Source of the DNA: an uncultured bacterium | Lineage (GTDB): Bacteria > Bacillota_I > Bacilli_A > RF39 > UBA660 | DNA length: 7,728 nt | Reading direction: 5' to 3' | Assembly: GCA_900314225.1 (NCBI GenBank) | Contig: OMUM01000105.1 | Span: 1 to 7,728 of the forward strand | Part shown: in pieces, positions 1 to 5,811 of the stretch | Position numbering within the stretch: position 1 is the stretch's first letter | How the letters are laid out: the number at the start of each line of letters is the position of its first letter | Translations under genes and position numbers: made by a program | The notes under the pieces: generated by a model | Seen by the model: the letters and a program-made list of their open reading frames with translations, nothing else | The model's database searches: none | What the model was told of the DNA's origin: nothing

Positions 1-26
1 AGATAATCTAATATTTATATAGATGT

Positions 27-33
27 AGGTGAT
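27..33 (+). promoter_or_regulatory. Ribosome binding site for the first gene
   Basis: AGGTGAT lies three bases before the ATG at 37. It matches the downstream half of the extended Shine-Dalgarno sequence (AGGAGGTGATC) rather than the usual GGAGG core. The same GGTGAT/GGTGG form recurs upstream of several other genes in this window, which supports the chosen start. Confidence 0.6.
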
Positions 34-36
34 TAT

Positions 37-888
37 ATGGGAAAAGAAATAAAAAAAAGAATTGTTGACAGTGATATTGAACTTGCTAAAAACTCAAGTC
101 GTAAAAAATCAATTATAACAATTATAATTTTATTAATAATAATTATTCTTCTTGTATTATTTTTATTATATGACTATGAAATAATATTTCCAGAAAAAGA
201 AAAAAATACAACAACTGAAACTACTACTAAAAGACATGAAAAGAAAGATGTTAATTTAGATATAAATAATCCTAATATAATTAATTTATATAATAATGTT
301 CATAATAATATTAGTGATGATTTAATTTACAGTACTGATAAAATGACTACTGATAAGATGAGTAATGAATATAAATTAGATCTTGCCTATAATATTTATA
401 AAAAAGATATCTTAGATGAAACTACTAAAATTAGTATATCTGAAGATAAAATTAAAAAATCATATGAATTAATATTTGGAAAAAATAGTTATAAACATGT
501 TGATAATATAAGAGATAAGTGCAATACTTTAACTTATGATTCAATTACCAAATCATATATAAATAATAATCCTAGTACTTGTAATATAACAGATAAAGAA
601 ACTATTCATGAAAAAATAATTTCGGCTATAAGAAATAAAAATAATAAATTAGTTATTACAAGTGCTGTTGTTTATAATATTGGTGAAGATGATAATACTA
701 GTAATTTATGTCAAGATAGAGATTGTAACAAAGTATTAACTGAAAATAACGGCGATTATACAAGAGAAAAGCATTTTAATGATTATATAGATGATAATAA
801 AGATCAGTTGCAACAATATTCTTATGAATATAAACTAGATAATGATGGTTTCTATTATTATGTAGGTTTTGAGAGGACAAAGAATTAG
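37..888 (+). CDS. Membrane-anchored extracytoplasmic protein of unknown function
   Basis: I do not recognise a named family. The 283-residue protein starts with a short basic cytoplasmic segment (about 1-24), then a strong hydrophobic helix rich in Ile and Leu (about 25-45). A charged Thr/Glu/Lys linker with TTTETTTK follows (about 52-70), and the rest is a hydrophilic domain to the C-terminus. This predicts one transmembrane anchor with the C-terminal domain outside the cell. There is no lipobox. That domain has four cysteines (162, 182, 225, 230), which could form two disulfides; this is inference. It resembles, by general pattern only, small anchored proteins of low-GC gut Firmicutes. The gene has its own terminator, whose hairpin starts inside the last codons, so it is probably transcribed separately from the operon that follows. 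The sequence upstream is too short to define a promoter. Confidence 0.8.
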   Translation: MGKEIKKRIVDSDIELAKNSSRKKSIITIIILLIIIILLVLFLLYDYEIIFPEKEKNTTTETTTKRHEKKDVNLDINNPNIINLYNNVHNNISDDLIYSTDKMTTDKMSNEYKLDLAYNIYKKDILDETTKISISEDKIKKSYELIFGKNSYKHVDNIRDKCNTLTYDSITKSYINNNPSTCNITDKETIHEKIISAIRNKNNKLVITSAVVYNIGEDDNTSNLCQDRDCNKVLTENNGDYTREKHFNDYIDDNKDQLQQYSYEYKLDNDGFYYYVGFERTKN

Positions 889-902
889 TCCTCTTTTTTT
901 TT
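872..902 (+). terminator. Rho-independent terminator after the anchored protein gene
   Basis: A perfect 7-bp stem (AGAGGAC at 872-878 with GTCCTCT at 888-894) encloses a 9-base loop and runs straight into a T tract (894-902). The TAG stop codon (886-888) lies in the loop and the first base of the 3' arm, so the hairpin overlaps the end of the coding sequence. Confidence 0.85.
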
Positions 903-922
903 AGAATATTTTATTGTACAAT
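894..922 (+). promoter_or_regulatory. Possible promoter for the peptidase-to-trmD operon
   Basis: TACAAT at 917-922 is a reasonable -10 box 18 bases before the ATG at 940. Seventeen bases further upstream the only -35 candidate is T-rich sequence (about 894-899) that is also the terminator's T tract. The match is weak. A promoter is expected somewhere here because a strong terminator closes the previous gene only 38 bases upstream of the start codon. Confidence 0.35.
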
Positions 923-939
923 AAGTATGTGGTGGTTTT

Positions 940-1578
940 ATGCAACTTAAGTATAATAATAAAGAATATGAAATAGTAGTAGAAAAGAAAAGAAGTAATA
1001 AAAATACCTATATTAGAGTAAAAAAAGATTTAAAAGTACGTGTAACAACTTCTATATTTACAAGTAATTTTACTATTAATAGATTAATTAAAGATAATTA
1101 TAAAAGTATTTGTAATATGATTGATAAGGAAGAAATTAAAGTTAGAAATAATAATGGTTTCTTTTATCTAGGAAAACAATATGTAATTATTCATGTTGAT
1201 GGAGCTAAAGTAGAGTTTTCTGGAGATATAGTTTACATTGGTAATGATATTGATATAGATAAATGGTATAAAAATAAAGCTAAAGAATTATTTAAAGAGA
1301 GACTTGACTATAATTATAATAATTTTAGTAGGAAAATACCTTATCCTAAACTTAGAATTAGGAAAATGACTACTAGATGGGGAGTCTGTAATATAAAAAC
1401 ACATGTAATAACTTTAAATCTAGAATTAATAAAAAGAGATACCAAATATTTAGACTATGTTATTATCCATGAACTTAGTCACTTAATACATGGAGATCAT
1501 TCTAGATCATTTTGGAATTTAGTTAGAGAAAATTTATCCGACTATAAAAAATATCGAGATGAAATGAAGGAGTTTTAA
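940..1578 (+). CDS. YgjP-type (DUF45/M48-like) zinc metallopeptidase
   Basis: This 212-residue protein matches the YgjP/DUF45 metallopeptidase family in length and motifs. The zinc-binding HELSH motif is at residues 177-181: His177 and His181 are ligands and Glu178 is the catalytic base. His187 in the following GDHSRSFW segment fits the third ligand. Upstream, TTRWGVC (about 144-150) corresponds to the family's conserved SRWGSC-like segment. The N-terminal part (about 1-70) is a beta-rich lead-in with IRVKKDLKVRV, typical of the family. There is no signal peptide or membrane segment, so it should be cytoplasmic. The physiological substrate of the family is poorly known. The start is supported by GGTGG at 931-935. 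The stop TAA shares its last A with the ATG of the next gene, suggesting translational coupling to the RNA methyltransferase. Family assignment is firm; cellular role is not. Confidence 0.9.
   Translation: MQLKYNNKEYEIVVEKKRSNKNTYIRVKKDLKVRVTTSIFTSNFTINRLIKDNYKSICNMIDKEEIKVRNNNGFFYLGKQYVIIHVDGAKVEFSGDIVYIGNDIDIDKWYKNKAKELFKERLDYNYNNFSRKIPYPKLRIRKMTTRWGVCNIKTHVITLNLELIKRDTKYLDYVIIHELSHLIHGDHSRSFWNLVRENLSDYKKYRDEMKEF
1566..1572 (+). promoter_or_regulatory. Ribosome binding site within the peptidase gene for the RNA methyltransferase
   Basis: GAAGGAG sits five bases before the ATG at 1578, inside the last codons of the peptidase gene. It is one of the few canonical GGAG-type sites in this window and supports the one-base stop/start overlap (TAATG). 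Confidence 0.7.
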
Positions 1579-2312
1579 TGATTATCACTAGTTTAGAAAA
1601 TAATAAAATTAAAGAACTTGTTAAATTACAAAAAAAGAAGTATCGTGATCTTACTAATACTTTTATTGTTGAAGGGGACCACTTAGTTAATGAAGTTATA
1701 AAAGAAGGATTAGCTCTTGAATTATTTGTTTTAGATGGAGAACATTTTTCTTATAATCTACAAACAACTTATGTAAGCGAAGATGTAATGAAAAAGATTA
1801 GTACAATGGACTCTATTCCCAAAATAATCGCTTTATGTAATAAGATTAATAGTAAAAAAATTATTGGTAATAGAATATTGCTACTGGATGAAATACAAGA
1901 TCCAGGAAATTTAGGAACTATTATCAGAAGTGCAGTAGCTTTTAATATCACTACAATAATTCTTTCTAATAATACAGTTGATTTATATAATCCTAAAGTA
2001 TTAAGAAGTACCCAAGGTATGTTTGCACACATTAATATTATTAATATGGATGAAAATATTGCTCTTAAGGAACTAAAAGAAGCTAATTATATTATTTATG
2101 GTACTAGCGTAAATAATGGAGTTGATGTTCGAAAACTAACTAATGAAGAAAAAAATAAATTTTGCTTAATCATGGGTAATGAAGGTAGTGGAATGAATAA
2201 TAATATTAGTAAACAATGCGATAAAAACTTATATATAAAAATGAATAGTAATGTAGAAAGTTTAAATGTAGGTATTGCCTGTAGTATATTATTATATGAA
2301 TTAGATAGGTAG
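1578..2312 (+). CDS. TrmH/SpoU-family RNA 2'-O-ribose methyltransferase
   Basis: The 244-residue protein carries the three SpoU/TrmH (SPOUT) motifs in order. Motif 1 is NLGTIIR at 111-117, containing the catalytic-type Asn and Arg. Motif 2 is IMGNEGSG at 198-205. Motif 3 is NVESLNV at 225-231, followed by an ILLYEL helix. Motifs 2 and 3 form the deep trefoil knot that binds S-adenosylmethionine. The N-terminal part (about 1-95), with VEGDHLVNE, is the SpoU substrate-binding domain that contacts RNA. Its length and layout resemble the Bacillus YsgA group and RlmB-like enzymes, which methylate 23S rRNA; the exact nucleotide target cannot be read from the sequence. The start overlaps the upstream stop by one base, and rimM begins only seven bases after this gene ends, so it belongs to an operon for ribosome and RNA maturation. 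Confidence 0.92.
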   Translation: MIITSLENNKIKELVKLQKKKYRDLTNTFIVEGDHLVNEVIKEGLALELFVLDGEHFSYNLQTTYVSEDVMKKISTMDSIPKIIALCNKINSKKIIGNRILLLDEIQDPGNLGTIIRSAVAFNITTIILSNNTVDLYNPKVLRSTQGMFAHINIINMDENIALKELKEANYIIYGTSVNNGVDVRKLTNEEKNKFCLIMGNEGSGMNNNISKQCDKNLYIKMNSNVESLNVGIACSILLYELDR

Positions 2313-2318
2313 GTTATT

Positions 2319-2792
2319 ATGAATAATATTTATGTTGGAAAAGTTGTAGGTACTCATGGTATTAAAGGAGAAATAAAAATATTAAGTGATTTTCAATTTA
2401 TAGATAAAGTCTTCTTTGTTGGTAATAAAATAATTATTGATAATAAAGAATATATTATTAAAAGTTATCGACATCATAAAAAGTTTGAAATGATTACTAT
2501 AAATGATTATAATAATATTAATGATGTTTTATTTTTAATAAATAAAAAAGTTTATGTTAATGGAGTTAAATTAGATAATAATGAAATTTTGGATTCAGAT
2601 TTAAAAAAATATAAAGTAATTAATAGTAATGGAGAAATTGGCAAAGTATTAGAAATATTTATGGCAAGTCCAAATAATAAAATAATAAGAATTATGTTTA
2701 AAAAACAGGTATTATTACCAATAAAATCTCCATATTTAAAAATTGATAAAGATAAAAAAGAAATATATATTGAATTAATAGAAGGAATGTGA
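2319..2792 (+). CDS. rimM: Ribosome maturation factor RimM
   Basis: RimM binds ribosomal protein S19 in the 30S head and helps late maturation of 16S rRNA. The 157-residue protein opens with IYVGKVVGTHGIKGEIKI, the diagnostic GxxxGxHGxxGE-type segment of the N-terminal RimM beta-barrel. A C-terminal PRC-barrel follows from about residue 90, with YKVINSNGEIGKV and LLPIKSPYLKID near the end. It is slightly shorter than the usual 165-175 residues but complete. It ends in TGA at 2790-2792, which shows the standard genetic code is in use, since TrmD follows at once in another frame. The direct neighbour trmD confirms the call, as rimM-trmD is a widely conserved pair. Confidence 0.95.
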   Translation: MNNIYVGKVVGTHGIKGEIKILSDFQFIDKVFFVGNKIIIDNKEYIIKSYRHHKKFEMITINDYNNINDVLFLINKKVYVNGVKLDNNEILDSDLKKYKVINSNGEIGKVLEIFMASPNNKIIRIMFKKQVLLPIKSPYLKIDKDKKEIYIELIEGM

Positions 2793-2797
2793 TCAAA

Positions 2798-3463
2798 ATG
2801 AAAATTGATATTTTAACACTTTTTCCTGATATGTTTAAAGGAGTTTTTGATGAGTCAATTATTAAAAGAGCTATCTTTGAAAAAAGAGTAGAAATTAATA
2901 TAATTAATTTTCGTGATTTTACAAAAGATCCACATAATAAAGTAGATGATACTCCATATGGCGGAGGAGCAGGTATGGTACTTATGCCTCAACCAATATT
3001 TGATTGCGTTAAAAGTCTAAAAACACCTTTCTCAAAAGTCATATTATTAACTCCTGATGGTATAAGTTATAAACAAGACATTGCCTATAATCTGTGTAAA
3101 GAAAAACATTTAATTTTAATCTGCGGTCATTATGAAGGCTTTGATGAAAGAATTAGAAGCCTATGTGATATGGAACTAAGCATTGGTGATTATGTCTTAA
3201 CAGGAGGTGAAATACCAGCCATGGTTATAGTAGACTCAGTAGTAAGACTTTTACCTGGTGTAATTAATGAAGAAAGTTCCAATAATGATTCCTTTAATAA
3301 TAATTTATTGGATTATCCAACTTATACAAAACCTAGAGTTTATGAAGGAATGAAAGTCCCAGAAGTATTACTCTCAGGAGATCATAAAAAAATAGCAGAA
3401 TATCGTATGCAAGAAAGTATAAAAAAAACAAAATTAAGAAGACCTGATTTATTAGAAAAGTAG
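2798..3463 (+). CDS. trmD: tRNA (guanine-N1-)-methyltransferase TrmD
   Basis: TrmD transfers a methyl group from S-adenosylmethionine to N1 of G37 in tRNAs that read CNN and some other codons, preventing +1 frameshifting. The 221-residue protein begins MKIDILTLFPDMF, the family's N-terminal signature. It contains YGGGAGMVLMPQP, LICGHYEGFDER and IGDYVLTGGEIPAM, which together build the trefoil-knot cofactor site. Asp164 in NDSFNNNLLDYPTYTKP corresponds to the catalytic aspartate of the family. The C-terminal domain ends soon after RRPDLL, so it is at the short end of the family range but intact. I prefer the ATG at 2798 over the in-frame GTG at 2789. The GTG lies only two bases from the GAAGGA ribosome binding site (2781-2786), while 2798 has proper spacing and matches the family start. 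It follows the rimM stop by five bases. Confidence 0.96.
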   Translation: MKIDILTLFPDMFKGVFDESIIKRAIFEKRVEINIINFRDFTKDPHNKVDDTPYGGGAGMVLMPQPIFDCVKSLKTPFSKVILLTPDGISYKQDIAYNLCKEKHLILICGHYEGFDERIRSLCDMELSIGDYVLTGGEIPAMVIVDSVVRLLPGVINEESSNNDSFNNNLLDYPTYTKPRVYEGMKVPEVLLSGDHKKIAEYRMQESIKKTKLRRPDLLEK

Positions 3464-3475
3464 TGGTGATTATAT

Positions 3476-3940
3476 ATGTATTTAGTAAATAGTAATTATA
3501 AAAATGATGGACACATGCTTGATAAAACAGAACTTATGGATATTGATGGATTTTTAATTGGATCAAATAGAAAAGTTTATTCTATATCTGGTTGTGATAT
3601 AAAAAAAATAAGTATTTCCTCAAAATCCTTGGCTAATCCTATAGTTTATGATAAAGTTAGAGAAAAATACAATTTACTAATACAATATATAACAGGAATA
3701 TTAATTAATGAAGATGATAATGATGATAATTCAGGTGATGCTTATCGTGAAGCATTAAATAGAATTGAAAAGTTTAGATTAATTATTAAAAATAAATATC
3801 GAAAGTTTCTTACTAAAAAAGAACTAGAATATATGTCAAAACAATTAGTCATTTTACAAAAAGAATTAAATAGAAAACTCTTAGAAATACATAATAGTTA
3901 TGTTGAATCATTAGTAAATGAACATAGTCGTGGTAGATAA
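3476..3940 (+). CDS. Uncharacterised helical cytoplasmic protein downstream of trmD
   Basis: I do not recognise this 154-residue protein. The N-terminal part (about 1-55) looks beta-rich, with DGFLIGSNRKVYSISGCDIK. Residues about 56-75 and 88-146 are strongly helical and charged, and the last 60 residues have spaced Leu/Ile and Lys/Glu that could form a coiled coil or helical hairpin. An acidic EDDNDDNSGD stretch (about 77-86) separates the two helical parts. There is no signal peptide or membrane segment. GGTGAT at 3465-3470 precedes the ATG with good spacing, and the gene starts 12 bases after the trmD stop with no terminator between. It is therefore very likely the last gene of the rimM-trmD operon. 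The context hints at a ribosome- or RNA-linked role, but nothing in the sequence proves it. Confidence 0.8.
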   Translation: MYLVNSNYKNDGHMLDKTELMDIDGFLIGSNRKVYSISGCDIKKISISSKSLANPIVYDKVREKYNLLIQYITGILINEDDNDDNSGDAYREALNRIEKFRLIIKNKYRKFLTKKELEYMSKQLVILQKELNRKLLEIHNSYVESLVNEHSRGR

Positions 3941-3953
3941 AATATTTACATGT

Positions 3954-3986
3954 AAACTAATATTCTGAATAGATTATTAGTTTTTT
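3954..3986 (+). terminator. Probable AT-rich intrinsic terminator ending the trmD operon
   Basis: A perfect 9-bp inverted repeat (AAACTAATA at 3954-3962 with TATTAGTTT at 3975-3983) encloses a 12-base loop and is followed by T residues to 3986, then ATTT. Only one of the nine pairs is G-C, so the hairpin is weak. Its place 14 bases after a stop codon and before a new promoter supports a terminator role. Confidence 0.5.
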
Positions 3987-3998
3987 ATTTGTTATAAT
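3970..3998 (+). promoter_or_regulatory. Likely promoter of the surface-protein cassette
   Basis: A consensus TATAAT -10 box lies at 3993-3998, 18 bases before the ATG at 4017. At 17-base spacing the -35 position is TAGATT (3970-3975), a poor match that overlaps the loop and 3' arm of the preceding hairpin. Promoter and terminator thus appear to share bases. Confidence 0.55.
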
Positions 3999-4016
3999 TT
4001 ATATAAGGTGGTAGTA

Positions 4017-4577
4017 ATGAAAAAAATTAATAATAAAATATTTTTGAGAATTTGTTTTATTTCTTTTGTTATAGTAATATCTCTTGGAATGTTAGTATCA
4101 TTTATAATTAATGATCCTATTTTATTCGCAACTTCAATTAATGATAGTAAAAAAATAAATGTTCTTTTGGATAATGTTTCGGCTAATGTTACTGGCAATG
4201 CTACCTATACTTTACCTAAAGTAAGAGATACTTCGCTTAGTAATTATAATGTAATTTTTTATAGTGCTACATCTACAGTTACTTATAACTTTACATTAAC
4301 TAATAAAAACAATGAAGACGTAATTCTTACTAAAATTATTCAAGAAAATCCTTTATGTTTCGGTTCAAGTCCTAGTGATAATAAAATAGTATGTGATAAC
4401 CTAGAATATAAATTATTTTATAATGATAGTAGTAATATTAAAATTGGAGATAAATTAAAACAAAATGAAACAAAAAAATTAAAATTAATAATAAAAGTGC
4501 CTGATAACTTAAATGGCTTAGTTAGTTTTCCAATTAAAATTGACAATTTAGATATAAAACTTATATATACTAGATAA
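4017..4577 (+). CDS. Predicted exported beta-rich surface protein, TasA-like in general pattern
   Basis: The 186-residue protein starts MKKINNKIF, a basic N-terminus, followed by a hydrophobic segment (about 9-33). This is a signal peptide or an uncleaved anchor. The rest is a Thr/Asn/Ser-rich, beta-strand-rich domain with VTYNFTLTNKN (about 86-96), a segment typical of extracellular beta-sandwich modules. Two cysteines (114 and 126) could form a disulfide. The domain pattern and the DUF5305-like neighbour recall TasA/camelysin-type surface proteins of Firmicutes, but no decisive motif is present, so this remains inference. The ATG at 4017 is preferred to the upstream in-frame GTG at 4008, because AGGTGG at 4006-4011 is the ribosome binding site and overlaps that GTG. 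The promoter just upstream makes it the first gene of a surface cassette. Confidence 0.75.
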   Translation: MKKINNKIFLRICFISFVIVISLGMLVSFIINDPILFATSINDSKKINVLLDNVSANVTGNATYTLPKVRDTSLSNYNVIFYSATSTVTYNFTLTNKNNEDVILTKIIQENPLCFGSSPSDNKIVCDNLEYKLFYNDSSNIKIGDKLKQNETKKLKLIIKVPDNLNGLVSFPIKIDNLDIKLIYTR

Positions 4578-4589
4578 TTATGATATAAT
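4540..4589 (+). promoter_or_regulatory. Possible internal promoter(s) before the DUF5305-like gene
   Basis: TGATATAAT at 4581-4589 is an exact extended -10 (TG-N-TATAAT), but has no good -35 at 17 bases. Separately, a perfect TTGACA at 4540-4545, inside the end of the previous gene, is followed after 16-18 bases by TATATA. Either could start a transcript for the gene at 4617. In so AT-rich a sequence chance matches are common, so confidence is limited. Confidence 0.45.
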
Positions 4590-4616
4590 TTTAGTATAAA
4601 ATAGGTGGTGAGTTTT

Positions 4617-5639
4617 ATGAAAAAAAATAATAAATTTTATTTTGTAGATGACATTAATAGTATATCTAATAATAAAAATAAAATATATATTAGTTTTGAA
4701 TCTAGAATACTTATAAAATTAACTTTAATAATTATTTTATTTATTAGTTCTAGTTTCTTTATTTATAAAGCATTTAATAATGAAAAATTTTTTACTTACA
4801 CTGCCAAAAGTAAAACAAATTATAGTATTTGTACAAATAATAATTGCTTTAAAAACAATATTATAAATAATTTAAATAATTCCATTATTAAATTTACTAA
4901 TAGTTATCATGCTAATTTAGATAGAAAAGTATCTTATAATTTAACTTATAAATCAGTAATTAAATTAGAAATATATAATTCTAATAAAGATATATTATAT
5001 GAAGATACTGATATATTAATTCCTTCTAAAAATTATCATGGTAATAGTAATAATATTAATATTAATAATGTTGGTGATATAAATCTTAATAAGTACTATG
5101 AAAGAGTTTTAAATTATAAAAATAATTATAATTTTAATATAAATGCCTCTATTGATCTATTATTCTATTTAGATAATAAAGTCTTTTCTTCTATAACAAT
5201 TCCTTTAAAGGAATATAGTAATATTACTATTAATGATCTATCTATAACCAATGAAAAAATAAGAATAGATAATGATACATGGAATAATTATAATAGTTAT
5301 TATGCACTTATTGGTCTTGTTCTAATTTTAATTTGTTTGATTTTAATTATTAAATTAACTAAATTTGTTAGTAAATCATTTGGAAACAAGTCAAATTATC
5401 AAAAAGAACTTGATAATATATTAAAAAAGTATGACAAGGATATTGTTAATATAAAGGAAAGTTATAATTATAAAAAAAGAAATATAGTTGAAGTAGAGAG
5501 TTTTAAAGAATTACTTGATGTACATAGTAACTTGCAAAAACCTATTATTTATTCTAAAATTAATAGTGTAAAGAGTGAATTTATAATTGATAATGGTAAA
5601 ATTATTTATAAATTTATTATGAAAGAGGCTGATTTTTAA
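4617..5639 (+). CDS. Two-pass membrane protein of the DUF5305 type
   Basis: The 340-residue protein has a cytoplasmic N-terminus (1-30), a first membrane helix (about 31-50), an extracytoplasmic beta-rich domain (about 55-225), a second membrane helix (about 229-245) and a cytoplasmic tail (246-340). The outer domain begins YTAKSKTNYSIC, with a Cys72/Cys77 pair. The tail contains VEVESFKELLDVHSNLQKPIIY (split here: VEVESFKELLDV at 291-302, then LQKPIIY), followed by a strand pair ending YKFIM. This layout matches my memory of DUF5305 proteins, which in archaea and Firmicutes are often encoded beside SipW-type signal peptidases and TasA-like surface proteins. Their function is unknown. The ATG at 4617 is chosen over GTG at 4605, which lies inside the AGGTGG ribosome binding site (4603-4608). 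The protein is very Asn-rich, as expected from AT-biased codons. A direct profile search would settle the family. Confidence 0.8.
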   Translation: MKKNNKFYFVDDINSISNNKNKIYISFESRILIKLTLIIILFISSSFFIYKAFNNEKFFTYTAKSKTNYSICTNNNCFKNNIINNLNNSIIKFTNSYHANLDRKVSYNLTYKSVIKLEIYNSNKDILYEDTDILIPSKNYHGNSNNININNVGDINLNKYYERVLNYKNNYNFNINASIDLLFYLDNKVFSSITIPLKEYSNITINDLSITNEKIRIDNDTWNNYNSYYALIGLVLILICLILIIKLTKFVSKSFGNKSNYQKELDNILKKYDKDIVNIKESYNYKKRNIVEVESFKELLDVHSNLQKPIIYSKINSVKSEFIIDNGKIIYKFIMKEADF

Positions 5640-5655
5640 GAATACAGGTAATCAT

Positions 5656-5778
5656 ATGAATGATTCTAATTTTAGAAATATAATTTTTATTGTTATGTTA
5701 TTTGCTATATTAGTAGTAACATTTACATATATTTATTTTACTGGAGGAAATTCTTCAATATATCTTGATTTGCCTTAA
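5656..5778 (+). CDS. Small single-pass membrane protein, 40 residues
   Basis: This short ORF begins ATG 17 bases after the DUF5305-like stop and ends TAA at 5776-5778. The peptide has a short polar start (MNDSNFRN), one hydrophobic helix (about 9-28) and a short tail with YFTGGNSS and ending YLDLP. It is a plausible membrane micro-protein. The TFTYIYFTG stretch after the hydrophobic core resembles the end of TasA/camelysin-type signal peptides (AYFTD-like), so it may instead be the remnant N-terminus of such a protein. The ribosome binding site (CAGG at 5645-5648) is weak. Supporting a real gene: it fills most of the space between two genes and its stop codon abuts a terminator hairpin. Against: it is short and I recognise no family. 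Confidence 0.55.
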   Translation: MNDSNFRNIIFIVMLFAILVVTFTYIYFTGGNSSIYLDLP

Positions 5779-5795
5779 GGACCTAGGTCCTTTTT
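5777..5795 (+). terminator. Rho-independent terminator, perfect 16-base palindrome plus T tract
   Basis: AAGGACCTAGGTCCTT (5777-5792) is a perfect palindrome that folds into a 6-bp stem with a CTAG tetraloop, followed by Ts to 5795. The TAA stop of the 40-residue ORF (5776-5778) overlaps its first bases. It closes the surface cassette. A dyad this symmetrical could also be a protein-binding site, but the T tract favours termination. Confidence 0.75.
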
Positions 5796-5800
5796 ACTTT

Positions 5801-5807
5801 GGAGGTG
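5801..5807 (+). promoter_or_regulatory. Strong ribosome binding site for the DUF2974 gene
   Basis: GGAGGTG lies four bases before the ATG at 5812 and is the best Shine-Dalgarno match in the window. It begins five bases after the T tract of the preceding terminator, leaving no room for a promoter between them. Confidence 0.8.
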
Positions 5808-5811
5808 CTTT

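Noticed and set aside
64..69. Perfect TTGACA near the left end
   Set aside because: It is inside the first gene's coding sequence and no fitting -10 box with a downstream gene accompanies it.
1769..2032. 87-residue open frame on the minus strand
   Set aside because: It lies wholly inside the conserved RNA methyltransferase gene, has no plausible ribosome binding site and reads as a hydrophobic mirror of its AT-rich codons.
2789..2797. GTG at 2789 as the trmD start
   Set aside because: It is only two bases from the GAAGGA ribosome binding site, and the family-typical start MKIDILTLFPDMF begins at the ATG at 2798.
3992..4198. 68-residue open frame on the minus strand
   Set aside because: It covers the promoter and signal-peptide region of the exported protein gene on the opposite strand; no family resemblance or start signal.
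4605..4616. GTG starts at 4605 (and likewise 4008) as true starts
   Set aside because: Both GTG triplets fall inside the AGGTGG ribosome binding sites; the ATG codons at 4617 and 4017 have normal spacing and begin with MKK.
5041..5080. AAT/ATT-rich near-repeat
   Set aside because: It is Asn- and Ile-coding sequence in an extremely AT-rich gene, with irregular units; no true tandem or CRISPR-like repeat.
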